Shown here piece after piece: positions 46,689 through 58,172 of a stretch of DNA of 64,000 bases. The DNA lies in NCBI GenBank assembly GCA_001632435.1, contig KV423977.1, positions 67,366-131,365 of the forward strand. The letters run 5' to 3'. Below the pieces are notes generated by a model. That model was not told where the DNA came from and did not search any database. It saw nothing but the letters and a program-made list of their open reading frames with translations. Positions within the stretch are counted from its first letter, which is position 1. Each line of letters opens with the position of its first letter. The position numbers were made by a program, and so were the translations under genes. The DNA comes from Calocera cornea HHB12733 (taxonomy: Eukaryota; Basidiomycota; Dacrymycetes; Dacrymycetales; Dacrymycetaceae).

Positions 46689-48707
46689 CTATGCCTGCAG
46701 CCTTTTCTCCTGCTTCTTGAGCGCCGCCTTCTTCCTCTCCAGCTTCTCCGTCTCGTCCTTGCGCTTCTCGTTCCCGTACTTCATCTTCTCGTACAGCTTC
46801 CGCTTCTTGTTGGTCATCATGATCTTGGCCATGCTCTCCTCCTCCTTGCCCTCCTTCTTCCGCTGCTGGACCGGAGCGGTCTTTTGTGCCTTCCTGATCT
46901 CCGCCTTGAGCTGCGCTTGGAAGGCAGCAAAGGACACTCCACCGGCTTCAGCTTCCAGCTCGGCAGCACGAAGGAGGGATGCGTCGGACGGATCGGCAGC
47001 TGCTGCCACCAATGCGGGTGGTAGTGCTTTTGCAGATTTGGCCGCTTTTGACGGCTTGGCCATGGCTTTTGGTGCCTCTGCCAGCTCTTCCTCTTCCTCC
47101 TCATCAGCCTCGTCCTCCCCGATTAGAACCTCCTCCTCCTCTTCCTCATCCGCCATCTCCACCTCTCCACCAGCCTCTTCCGGCACATACCCGCCCATCT
47201 CCCTAACCTTCTCATCATCCACAAACGGACTCAAATGCGGGGGCAGCGTCTGCCCAGGTGCGTACATCCCCTCAGGCAGTATGCGGCCCTTGTTGACGCA
47301 GTCGACGACCCATTGCGGCTGCACATAGTGCCTGCCCGTGCGAATCGCGCCGTCCGGGATCTGTGGACGGTCCATGACCACGTGCGTGATCCGTTCATCG
47401 TCCTCTGTGTATGGGGAGCCGGATCCGAGCGTAGGTGCCCAGCCGACGCGGGCGCCGAAGGACCGGAGGACGAACTCGAATGACGGCCGGGTGACCTCAC
47501 GCGAGATGTAGACGATGAAGGGGGCGAAGAGGGAGGGGTTGACGGAGGGCGCAGACGGGGCCAGGGAGTCGTCCATTTCCACATCGCCGTCGAGAGCAGG
47601 GATCGTCTTCGATGGCTGCTCCACCGGCAGCTCGTCCACTTCTTCTGCCATTGATTCGGGTTGTGCCTCCTCTGGTGCGCCATCGGTGCTTGCAGGTGCC
47701 TCGATTCCTTCCAACACCTTCCGCACATCTTTCGCCGACACGCCCTTCGCCTCCTGCACCGGCGTTTCGATAGGGATGTCCAGTCCAGCTTCCGCCTCCT
47801 TGAGCGTAAATGCACCAACACCAGCAGCCGCAGCATCCTTCGTCTGGTCGAGCGGCGGCGGATAGACGAGATTCTCGTCGGTGTACAGCTTGAAAAGGAC
47901 GAATCCAAGCAGGGTCTGGTACAGCTCGAGGAAGGTGAGCATAATGCGAAAGTCAACGTCTGCCGGGACCTGGACATGACTCAGTGACATCCCAGACACT
48001 CAGCAGGTAGAAAGGAGGCGTACGTGCTGGGTGAACATATACGGCACAAGCCAGGTCACGCTCTGGCCCATCACCTCCGCCTGGAAGTAGATGCCCTTGA
48101 TGCTCAAGAAGACCTTTCGGAGCGCATGCGTGCGCATCACGTATAGCTGCCACTCTGCCGCCAGCCGCGCGCAGTTCTCGATCACTTCCGGGGCGATGCG
48201 GTCGTTCGCAGGGAGCATGGCGAATAGGTGGACGAGGCAGAGTGCGTCGTCGATGTCCCGTACTGCGTCGATGAATGTGGGGTATCTGTATTGAAGATCT
48301 GAATCAGACACCGGTTAATATGACAGAAGATGTGGCACATACCGCTCTTTGATAACATGATCCAGCCTGTACTTCGGCTCCTGCGCCTCTAAGCTCTTAG
48401 CGTCAAACCACTCCTGCCTGCCGATCGCCCTCGCGAGTTTCTTCGCAAACGCCTTGTGTTCTCTCAGCTTTCTCAGCACCGGCTCATGTGCGAGATACGC
48501 AATGTCCTTTGCATGATAAAAACTTGCAGGCGCGGTGCTGCCCTTGTTCGCCTTCTTCCGCGAGCGCGGCTCGACCGGGTACATGCCCTTGAGGATGCAC
48601 AGGCGGCGGAAGTCGGCCAGCGAGACCTGCAATTTGCGCACGGCGTGCGTCCGCGTCATGTACATCTTCGCTGCGCCCGTCTTGCCTCTGCGCTGTATTT
48701 TTGCCAT
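46689..48707 (-). CDS. NOP7: Pescadillo homologue NOP7, 60S ribosome biogenesis
   Basis: Exons 48707-48343, 48285-48024 and 47969-46689 join in phase to 635 residues. The start ([20 protein letters not shown], then [18 protein letters not shown]) and the [19 protein letters not shown] and [17 protein letters not shown] blocks are those of the Pescadillo N-terminal domain (about 1-270). A BRCT domain covers about 355-450 ([20 protein letters not shown] to [18 protein letters not shown]). It is followed by an acidic stretch of Glu/Asp and a lysine-rich coiled-coil tail, as in the family. Nop7 forms the PeBoW complex with Erb1 and Ytm1 in the nucleolus and is needed for 27S pre-rRNA processing. 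The length is usual for a fungal member. Confidence 0.95.
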
Positions 48708-48899
48708 CTTGTCTGATAGGGGAGGGCGGGGATGAGGAGGGACAGAGATGAGTAGTGGCCCAGGGACCAGCGAAAATGCGGGTCGTCCGCCTCGCTCACA
48801 ATTTTGTGCGCTTCTGTGGGGCTGTGCTGCCGATCAGGCGCCTAGGGCACCCTAGGCAGCTCCCGTACGGGCCCTATTAGGGGTTTTTCGTTACGGACT
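48708..48899. other. Spacer between NOP7 and the motif-rich island
   Basis: Holds the upstream region of NOP7. A near-palindromic GCCTAGGGCACCCTAGGC lies at about 48839-48856. The texture changes to the motif-rich island from about 48900. Confidence 0.4.
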
Positions 48900-48930
48900 C
48901 GCGACAGGCCTGTTAGGGGTCTTTCCCGAC

Positions 48931-49065
48931 CAGATCTGGCCGGGATGCGGTCGCCTGCGGGCCTCTTACCAAAAACAGATCTGGCCCCGTCCGGTCACCG
49001 CATTGCAACATCTGGGCGCTTGTCTGGTCATTGCACCTCTTTCCGCCATGGTTTCTGCATGATCT
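48931..49065. repeat. GATCTGG cluster at the left of the island
   Basis: AGATCTGGCC at about 48933, AGATCTGGCCCC near 48976 and GATCTGGTTTCTGCATG near 49060. The same word is clustered again just before the KDZ transposase. Confidence 0.5.
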
Positions 49066-49199
49066 GGTTTCTGCATGCATGCTCCTGGCCGGCCGGCCGT
49101 CCTGATGTCTTAAGAAATGCAGTCTCTGGTACACACACACCCTTGTGGAGTGTGTCCCCGCTGTTTCGTGACCTTTGCGCGACTTCATCTGGCCCGACC

Positions 49200-49969
49200 A
49201 TGCTCATCGGCCCTGCTGACAGTGCGGAACGGCTCCGTCCATTTGCTTTGCTCTTGTTCTCTGTTGCGTACGGCTCCCTTTATCCGGTGGCTGGCCAGCC
49301 GTTCCCTGAGACACTTGGCGCCAGTGTCAAGGTCGCCCAAGCTCTCTACATTGTCCTCAACGAGCTCGCCGAACTTGACCGTACTGTCCGGTTGTCCCGC
49401 CAGCCCATTGCCGTCATCCCTATCTTAGACGCGTTAGTCTTGTGGATCAGTGGCCGCTTCTCCACCCCAAGCGTCTGGCTCTATGCCGATATATGCAATG
49501 TCCGATATTGGAGAGCTCCCCCGGCCCGTCTTTGGGATCTGTACTGTTCCCAACGCGAGTATAACTCGACATTCGGTACGTCTCAGCTTCTCCTTATGTC
49601 CCCACATGGATATTGATTGCTTCGTAGACACTGGGAAGTCATACGTCTCCCCACTGGCGTATTTTCAGCTTCTGCTCTTGGCCGGCAGGCCAGCAGCCCG
49701 CGCTTCACTTCGAGGATGGTGGGCGTGGCATCTCTACCCCCGTACGCCTTGCTCTTTCAACGAGCTCCAGATGCTCCGCGTCACAGTCCGCAATGTTTAT
49801 GTGAGTGTCTCTCTGCTCGATGTATCCGTGGCACTCATTATTTCATAGGCCAACGAATCCAGTGATCACTTGTGGAACCTCCTATCATCATGAGCTTTCT
49901 TTTGTCACACCTCTACTCGCCCTGCTTGCGAATCCGTTCCTAATCAACATGTTTTCGGATAGTTACTAA
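49200..49969 (+). CDS. Possible small multi-exon gene, unresolved
   Basis: Coding-like pieces follow one another on the plus strand: MLIGPADSAERLRPFALLLF from an ATG near 49200, QALYIVLNELAELDRTVRLS (about 49336-49395), a piece with LPRPVFGICTVPNASITRHS ending near 49575, a piece after a good GT-AG intron (about 49576-49627), and a final frame ending LLALLANPFLINMFSDSY with TAA at 49969. I could not join all the pieces in phase with confidence. A copy of the island motif (GGCTGGCCAGCC) lies within the first part. No family is recognised. It may be a real gene of the island or a remnant. Confidence 0.25.
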
Positions 49970-50059
49970 TACAATGGTCTCCTCGTGTCTCATGCTACGC
50001 GACTCGTACCCTGCCGGCCGGCCGACCAGCCGATGCTCTCCCCTCTCAACAACCTAAGA

Positions 50060-50564
50060 CTACCTCTTCGCACCCTTCTCCACTTCCTTTCCCTTTCGCT
50101 TCTCATCCAGCTCTTCGTCTTCCTCGCACTCCTTGGCTTCTTCTCTTGCCAATCTCTACGTAAAGGCTTTAAGTGGTCTCCTCCATGGGACATGAGGTGA
50201 CTTACCTCAATGTACTCGAATAACCCTTGGAGCATCTGCTCCATCCGCCTCGGTCGTTTAGACTTAGTTCTGGTCTTGCCCGGCGCAGATTGCACCTGTC
50301 TTGCGTCCTCTATGTCCGCAAGCATCGCTTGCTGAAGCAGTTATCAGTCGGCTGGCTGGCCGTAGACTGCACCGTACGTACCTGTAAGTGTTCTGCGAAT
50401 ATGTCGACGGCGAGCGCCATCTCCTCTTGATAGGCCGTGCTATCTCCACCGACAAGATCGTCTTCTGCATGCCGAAGCTCAACACAGTTGCTATCTTCTT
50501 TCCCAGAAGACCGTGCCTACATACCTTTATCCGCCGACGAACGGGCATTCTTCTGCTCGGACAT
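50060..50564 (-). CDS. Small charged protein of the KDZ island, 114 residues
   Basis: Four tiny exons join in phase: 50564-50525, 50464-50382, 50331-50206 and 50155-50060. The protein starts MSEQKNARSSADK, continues through an acidic helix (YQEEMALAVDIFAEHLQQAM), a basic patch (KTRTKSKRPRRMEQM) and ends in a highly charged coiled-coil-like tail (EEAKECEEDEELDEKRKGKE). All three introns have GT-AG ends; the one at 50332-50381 carries the island motif GGCTGGCTGGCCG. The gene is divergent from the GRF-finger gene at 50909, 345 bases away. I recognise no family. The charge pattern suits a nuclear protein-binding factor, but that is only an inference. Without splicing none of its exons stands out, so it is easily missed. 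Confidence 0.5.
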
Positions 50565-50789
50565 TGTCGTGAATGCTGATGAGCGCGGCGAGAGTGTTCC
50601 TCAGATGGTGCTCCGGAGGCGGCCGGCTGGCCGGAAGCAATTCCAGGCGCGCGCGCCCTGAATATACACCGTGGATCTCTCTCACTCGTCCCCGCATCTC
50701 TCCTTTCTCCCTTCGTCCACCACTCGTTCCTTTTCCATTCCCCTGTACTGTACAATAGCCCAAGGGGGCCGGCCAGCCGTCTATACCAC

Positions 50790-50908
50790 CTCAAACTCGA
50801 CTTAATAAATATCCCTCCGTAACCTCTATCTCTCCTCTCCTCTCCGCTCTCCTCTCCCCCTGCCCTCATCTGCTCTCCCCGCACGCGTCCGACCGACGCG
50901 ACGCGAAG
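50790..50908 (+). promoter_or_regulatory. Promoter-like region of the GRF-finger gene
   Basis: A TTAATAAATAT stretch (about 50800-50812) is followed by a long pyrimidine tract of CTCTCCTCTCC type (about 50826-50880) and then the ATG at 50909. AT-rich element plus CT-rich leader is a common arrangement at fungal transcription starts. Confidence 0.4.
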
Positions 50909-53632
50909 ATGCAGCCCTTTCGCCCCGACCGTTTTCGGTTCAGCCTTCCTCCACAGAACCCTCCGGACCGTGAGCAGCCCGCGGCGGGCCAGCCGGACGT
51001 CGAGCAGCCCCAGCCCGACGCGTCGTACACCGGGGACTACCCCATGGACGACGATCCCGATGACTACGATCCACGGGCTGTGTCTCCTCCCGCTCGAGCT
51101 CCCACGACGATCCCACCTGGTCACCGAAGCCCCGAAGAAGACCTTCCCCCCGTCATTTATCCTGCACCAGTGTACACATACAACCTTCGTCCCCTCCCCC
51201 GTCGCACGTCATCCCGGCCAGCTGGCCAACCCGAGCCCAATGCTTATCCCGGCCCGCAGCGCGACCAAGGAGAAGCCGAGGTCCCGGTCGACCCCGCTCT
51301 CGAGCCGGCCAGCCATGTAGCTGGGGAATCCCCGATGCAACAAGCCCCTCGTCCCCAGGCGGCCGGCCCAAGCCGCCGGGAGTGGGCGTTCAATCTTCGT
51401 GATAGCGATGGTGCGACGTCAACCGCTCCGACCGAGCCTCGGGCCCACCGGCAGCCTCCTCCCACTGAGCCTCGCGCCCACCGCCAGTCTGCTCCTGAGC
51501 CCGCCTCTGCTCGTCCGGCTCCGGCCACGCCTGCTCCGCATCCTCCTGCTCTGCAACCAGCACAGCATACAGCCGTCCGGCCGGCTGCCGCTCCCGCTCA
51601 CCGTGCTTCGCAAACGGTACCTCCTGCTACAATGGAGGAACCGCGTACCGTCGACGGCGAGCCCAGCGTTCGCCTCCTCGACTTCAACGAATGGGATCAT
51701 CTCACGCGGGCATGGACGGGTGGCCCTTGGACACTCGACTGGTGGCCGGAAGGCCTGCCGTTTACCCAACCGGAGCAGTGGGCGACGCGGCACTTCTGGT
51801 CTGGCGAGCTGCATCTGGACTTCAATGAACCCAACAAGGAGGATCCGTGGATCCCATGTCTGCACTGTAAGAAGGCGCATTGGTTCATCTCCACACAGAA
51901 GAACCCGGGAGAACGCTTTTACAGTACGTTCGTTACCTGCATATATGCAGAGTGGCTGGCTGTTGACTAACCCTTTCGTTTTAGAGTGCCTTTACAACCG
52001 TCATCCTGAAGATTGTCGCATGTTCAGTACGTACGGCCGGCCGGCCGTATGCTCCCAAATCTGACTATATGTGCATTTATCTAGGCTACAAAGGTCCATT
52101 GATGCGCGACGGCAAGCTGAAGTTGGGGACGATCGTGTTTCCGCCCGGCGAAGAGCCCGACCGGTACCCACCCGCCAACCTCATAGTTTGCCCTCCCGAG
52201 CGCATCGACCCGCGCATTGAGTACCTGCGGGATATGCGGAACCGCCAGAACCAGCGTCGGTATAACGAGATTCAAGAGTCGTACCGTCAAGCACGTGCCG
52301 ATGGCGACAGGGTCCGTGCCGAGTACGAGGCCAAGCAGGAGGCGGCCAAGCAGGAGGCGGCCAAACAGGAGGCGGCCAAGCAGGCCGCGGCCAAGCAGGA
52401 GGCGGCCCAACAGGCGGCTGGCCGGCAGGAGGCAGCGAGGCAGGCGGCAGCGAGGCAGGCGGCAGCGAGGCAGGAGCAGGCTGCGCAAGCAGCGGCCGTC
52501 CGGCCGGCCCCAGCTGTCCCGGAGCCGACCGTCGGCCCGGAGCACTACGACCCCGGCGAGTCCCCCTTGCCTGACACGGGTGCGGCTTCTGCAAATCCAT
52601 CTCGTCCCCCAGCTTCCCCCACACCCTACCGACCTCCCGGCCAGCAGAGCAGGATCGCGCCTGCCCTCCGGCGCACGAACACAGCGTCGTTCGCAAGGAC
52701 GTATACTTCCCTCACCGGCCAGCCATACCCCAGAGACACTTCTCACGATCTCGTACCGACGGCTGGCCAGCCGCGCCGCCAGCCCACGCCCATGTCGACC
52801 TCTCGCCAACCCACGCCCATGCCTCATCCACAGCAGAAACCCGGATCTCGCATCCCTACGCCCGTCCTTCGGCAGCCCGGGTCACGTATTCCTACTCCCA
52901 CCCTTCGTCAGCCTGGGGCGCGCCTCCCAACCCCCATCCCTCGTATCCCCACGCCGTTGCCGCCTCTGATCCCTATGCCGCCTCCCTCGGCCCGCCAGCC
53001 GGCCAGGGCCTCGCCTGCCCTGCAGCCTGTCACCGCGTCGCTTCGGGTTGAGGAGGTTGCGCCTGCCGCCCCAGCGCGTCGATGGCGCGGTCCCTCTACC
53101 AGTGCCGACCCCGCCATCCCAATCAAACTGGACAAGGGCAAGGGCAAGATGGCGGAGAAGCGTCCAGCTGAGGGCGAGCCTGAAGGTGCTCCTCCCGCCC
53201 GTCGTCCCCGTCAGGTGAGTCTCCCTGACAACTGGCTGGCTGGCCGGTGGGCTGATCCTCTGTTAGGGTTCTGTGTCGTCTCAGAGCGCATTGGCTGATC
53301 ATCATTATTGGCCGATTGGCACAGTACGTTCTCTCGGTGTTTGGTCGGCTGGCCAGCCAGCTGATTCTTTCCAGGCACCCGATCCGGAGAACTTGCGCCG
53401 TGATCTTGCCGCTCTTGCTTCGACGGGCGGCCCGCAGACTCGGTTGACTATGTTGCACCTCATGGCTGGTATCCTTAGCGATCCCAACGTCGGTACTGAA
53501 GAGCTCCGGGAGGTCCTGGAGCCCGTCATCAACCACGCTATCGATCAGGAGGGCGTCATCGTGCAGCACGAAGAAGAGCGTCGCGTATACGACGAGCGGG
53601 TTCGTCGTGAGCATCGTGCTCCCCGCGACTAA
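50909..53632 (+). CDS. GRF-type zinc-finger protein of the KDZ island, 833 residues
   Basis: Exons 50909-51923, 51985-52026, 52085-53214, 53267-53323 and 53375-53632 join in phase. Residues 1-260 are disordered and rich in Pro, Ala and Gln. A finger of GRF type follows: Cys317 and Cys320 in PCLHCKKAHWF, the KNPGERFY core at 331-338, then Cys340 and Cys349 (KCLYNRHPEDCRMF) after an intron. GRF fingers bind single-stranded DNA in topoisomerase, nuclease and helicase proteins. Residues 437-490 form repeated E-A-A-K-Q units, a likely helix, then a Pro/Arg-rich region and a helical C-terminus. All four introns contain a GGCT/GGCC motif copy. Intron 4 has no stop and a length divisible by three, so it could be retained. 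The role is inferred as nucleic-acid binding. Confidence 0.65.
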
Positions 53633-54548
53633 TCTGCTCCTGCTCGCTGCCGGCTGGCCCTCTCCCCTCCTCCCTTTCTCTTTCCTACTCCATTATCACC
53701 ATCATATCACAACACTTTTCACTGGCCGGCCGGCCCAAGGTTTCTCCTCTGTCAATAACTCTGCATTCAACTAAACATCCTTTCTCTTTTCGGACGGCGG
53801 AGGCAACAACAAAGCGGGCAACAACAGACCCGGACGGATGGCCAGCCGCAAGATCACTCTCATTTCTCTTCAGCAAGTACGTATATTCTCGCGCTCATGC
53901 GCTTATCGCCGTCAGCAAGATCTTCGTCACCCGCCGCACGACCTTTCCCCTAACCCTTGTCGAACCTTTGCAATCACCCAATCGGCGGGTGTCGATTGTC
54001 TGCTATCAGACTTCTCGTGTTTCTCGTCTCTCCCTGTTACGAACATGCTGCCCGGCTGGCTGCACGACCGACTCCCCTAACCCTTGCCATGACACTTGAT
54101 CCACCATCGGCCAGCCGGCCAATATGACCTATATCAACCTAAAACGCAACTCCAACCCAAAAAAAGCTATCGTCATCAACCTCTCTTTCCCCGTACCCCT
54201 CACCTGATGGCCGTTCTCGGCCCCACTGCCTTCATCCCCGCATATGTCCGTGCTGCTGTCGTTGTGTCAGTCGTTGTTGTGTTTGTTTGACCTGCTCTGT
54301 GGGATTCTTAGGTACCGCATAGGCATCATGTAGTAGCTAAGTTCAACGCAATGTATTCAAGTTGAGCGGTCTTCTAGCTGGCTGGCTGGCCGTGCGCTAG
54401 GGTTGTTTCTCCCGACGCGTCGCGCGTATATGCTGTCACGTGTGGCTCCACGTGGTTATTCCCCCGGGGAAAGGTCCCATCATTCCATGACCTTGCTCTG
54501 TCTTCCAAAAGCGGTTGTCCCCGTGCGCCCTCTTCTTCAACATCCCGT
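53633..54548. other. Spacer with motif copies, no supported gene
   Basis: Contains island motif copies at about 53724-53735 (GGCCGGCCGGCC), 54109-54120 (GGCCAGCCGGCC) and 54380-54391 (GGCTGGCTGGCC). No convincing open frame was seen. Confidence 0.45.
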
Positions 54549-57500
54549 ATGGCACTCTCCGAGCTAGCTATCAATCAGGACTTCGTGTCTCCTCAGCCAG
54601 CTAAGACCTTGGGCAGACCGCCAAGTGGCCGAACGGCTGGCCAGCCCATGAGTTCCCGAAATGACATCGAACGGCTGCTTTCTTCTAAAGCGGCGTTCCC
54701 TGCTCGTACGTCCTCCACCTTCTTCTCCGATCTATCTATACGGCGCTCAAATGTCATTCAGAGTCTACACCACGTAACTCTCTCCCCAATGTATTTGCGA
54801 CCCCCACCGGGGCCGATGGTGCGTGTGTCTTCCCTTCTGTCGATGCATTTCTCGCTCATTCTTGACAGAAGCGGCCAGCACAGCCAGCCCGCCTGACCGG
54901 CATGGGGATCCTCTCCCATCGGATGTCTTCTCAAAATTGACGACAGCTCTCACGGACACGGTCCCGGACAATACGCGTTTCGTGCCCGAGACGCCGGCTG
55001 CCTGGCTGGGAGCGAGCATGGCCGGCTACGACACCCTCGCCCCAGATAGCCGCACACCGCTTGATGGAAACCCGTTCTTGGGCCTGGGGATGGCTGGCCA
55101 GCCGCCGGGTGCGAATGACAGTGGTTCCTCCCTTGCGGATGCCGATGTCGACGGCGTCTTCGACCCTGATGAGCTCGCAGCGCTTATGCAAGAGATGGAA
55201 TCACCTCTGGGCTCAGCCAACAACGACCCAACCGCTCGCTACTCCACCTTTCTTGGTTCTATGCCCCCTCTCTTTACATTTGCGAATGGCATCGACGCCA
55301 GCTCTGCTCCTAATGGTGGACTGGCTGGTCCACCAGAAGAATCGCGCACACATGGTCAGTCCGACGAATCTGGCTGGCAGGCCGGCCGCGAAGCCAACGA
55401 TCCTGGTTTCTCCGTGCCACCTATACCGCCCAACCCTGGCTCATCTTCAAGCCCCTCGGGATCACATCATTCACCTGCGAGGTCAGCCCTGCCGCCCAGT
55501 CCAAAATCATCGTCCTCCGACACCCAGAGTCGCTCGCCGTTCTCCGGTGCGTTGTTCGCCGCACAAGACGGAGACCATCCATTGTGGGATCACAATCTTG
55601 AGTCCAGTTTCGACTCGGATGACCAGGATGGTCAGGAAATCATGGACTTGTACAAGAAGCGAGCCGCGGCGATGTGTTCCGCCTACTACAAGGACACATA
55701 TGGGCATGCAAGTGGCGCCTTGCCGCCGGACAGCCGTGCGGCCATTAAGATCTGCCGGCAGATTACCCGAGGTTTCGTTGAGTTTCTTTGCGAGCACTAC
55801 CACCTCCAACAACAGCGCGTTTGGAAGGAGATCGGTGCCTTTGTGGGGTGGGCGCGTTCCATCAATGCGTGGAACCTCTTTCAACGAAAGTGGAGAGAGG
55901 AGCAGCCGACCGGCCGTGAGTGGTTTGAAGATGCAGCGTGTGGATCAGTCTAATCGTGCTTGAGTAGAACGGTTTGATGCGGCTGCGTGCCGGGCTGCTT
56001 ATGCCGAACAGGCTGCTGAAGACCCGGTGGAGCTTCATGCGCGTCTGTCTACGTGGCATGAAACGCACATGGCACCCGACGCTCGGGCCGTCCAGCCGGC
56101 CGAACGGCGGAAAATCATGGCCGAATTGCTGAAATGTACCACCCACATGGTACGATTGTTGCCTTTCTCGAGGAGGCTCCTGGGTGGGCTCATAACATCT
56201 TGTAGTTCTCATTGTACGATAGATGCTGCGACATCGGGGCCCGCGTTGAGATCGGGTCCCTCCATCCTTTAGATGGACAGGACATGTACCACGTGTATGA
56301 AACAAAGCGAATGCAAGGGGTACGTGCTTCCTTGGCGTTGCTAGATTTGAGGACTAACTTCTCTCATTCACTCAGTACACGCAAGAGGCGTATCGCCGCA
56401 CACCGGACGGTTGCAAGATCGCATGGGTGTACTTCACAGCGTAAGTCCGGCTAGCCGGCCAGCCCCATTATGCTCTTTCAGTGTGACGCTCATGCATGCC
56501 GCAATCAGAAAGCAAGCGCACTCACACGCCAACAACCCGCCTCCTACCGTGGTGGATCGCCGGCGTCCTGAGAACCTCAAGGTGGCTCGTGAGGATATCC
56601 AAAACACGGGCAAGCGCTTGTGGCGTACGTGTACATCCCCCCTCAGATCCCGTGCACTGCTGCTCACCATCTGCCTGCTTGGGTTTATCAGACGAGATGA
56701 AGCTCTTGTCAAACCCCAATGCAGCCCAGCCGGCCAGCTGTCCATGGCGCACCAGCTGGCTGAAATTGGCCATCAAGCACAAATGCACGCTGTTTAATTG
56801 GCCGGACGATGCCCCGTGGCCGCACGACCTCAGGGCGCAACTGCAAAACAGTGTGGATCAAGACATCGTCCCCGTTTGGCGAGCGTTTACAACACATAAT
56901 GCTGATCAAGCGGCGCATGTTAAACTGTGGTCTAAAGGTATGTGCTTGGCTCCCTGTCCTTGTCCTCGAGTGACTGACCGCTTAAGCACAGAGGCCATTC
57001 ACAACCCCTCGGGCCAGAACCCACCCTTGATCGTGTGATCCAATGGCGAACAGTGGTGTTATCGGGATGAAGAAGCGCGACTACAAGAAGAAGTGCAGGT
57101 GCCCGATTCCGATGAGGATGACGACGGCCAATCGGCCGGCCAGCCAGCCCGCACGAGAAGCAAGCGTCGCAAGGACACTGGTCGCACTTCTAAACCAGCA
57201 AAAGGTCGACGGCAGCTGCCCCCTGCTCGTGCAACAATGGAGGAATTGAATTCTCCCCCTGCACCTCACACCAGCCACTTCCGCGAGCCGGGAGACGAGT
57301 CACGGCCGACAGGCCATCCGTCTAACGCTCCTGGTAGGGCACAACTTTCGACACGCAAGCGGAAGATGTCAGATATCCTGGAAACTGCCGACAAGGAACT
57401 TCCAGATGTCGAAACCGTCGCCTATGAACGGGGGAGTGCCCTTCCGGCGTCCGGCGCGCACGACTTTCGGATGGATCCAAGCAACGTGGCGGCATCTCGA

Positions 57501-58172
57501 GGTCGACCTCCTCTAATACAGTATGAGCACCATGCTCCGACCTCCCAGCTAGCCAGCCGGCCGGTAGACCGCGGGGACAATCAACTTCCTAGCCCAGAGA
57601 TACGGCACACCTATCTCATGCGGAGTGGACAATCTGCCCCAATCCGTGCGAGATCTACCTCTCGAGACCGTGCGCATGGGTATGGGTATGCTCCGCGCCC
57701 TGACACGCGAGCGAATTCACCTATGGACAGCCGGCGGGCCCATGCAGCCAATTATCCGCACCTCCACACGGGCCACGCACCTCCACGGGGTATTCCTTAC
57801 CCGCCTCTACATGATGCCCCTTCTGGGCGAAGTGAAGCTGCTGGCGTTGCCCCATGGTATCCTGGGAGTCGGCCCGAATCCCCACTACGGCCGCCGATAC
57901 CTCCCCCAACCTCGGTCGGGAGCATCCCGCCCGACGCCTGGGGTGCTGGATTATCGGATCACGGCGCTTACGCACATCGCGCCCCGTACTTGGATTCCCG
58001 TTATGTGCTTCCCCAACCCCGCCCTATGCCCACCGCTGACCACATCGGCCAGCCAGCCGGCTCATACTGGCCGAGGGATGCTGGTGTAGCGATGGCTGGC
58101 TCACGCTATAGTGATAGTAGCAGCCGGGATGCTCGGGATAACATCCCTCGGCGTATACTTAGTCACCAGTAG
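54549..58172 (+). CDS. KDZ-associated protein of unknown function, about 1013 residues
   Basis: Nine exons join in phase: 54549-54705, 54869-55915, 55968-56149, 56206-56319, 56376-56440, 56509-56624, 56692-56937, 56992-57032 and 57099-58172. The N-terminal half is disordered and acidic. A central region reads CEHYHLQQQRVWKEIGAFVG then SINAWNLFQRKWREEQPTG, and further on KCTLFNWPDDAPWPHD, a W-N-x-F and N-W-P-D pattern I know from Agaricomycete proteins that occur with KDZ transposons; their biochemical role is unknown. An acidic SDEDDD stretch and a basic RTRSKRRK patch start the disordered tail. The last intron could instead be exon, in which case a TGA at about 57036 would end the protein early. 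Motif copies lie in the 56441-56508 intron, at an exon-intron edge near 55910, and in the exons (GQPA). Confidence 0.6.

Noticed and set aside
49600..49680. Retropepsin-like DTG motif (CFVDTGK)
   Set aside because: The stretch lies in a likely GT-AG intron, lacks the expected Ala/Ser after DTG and has no protease context.
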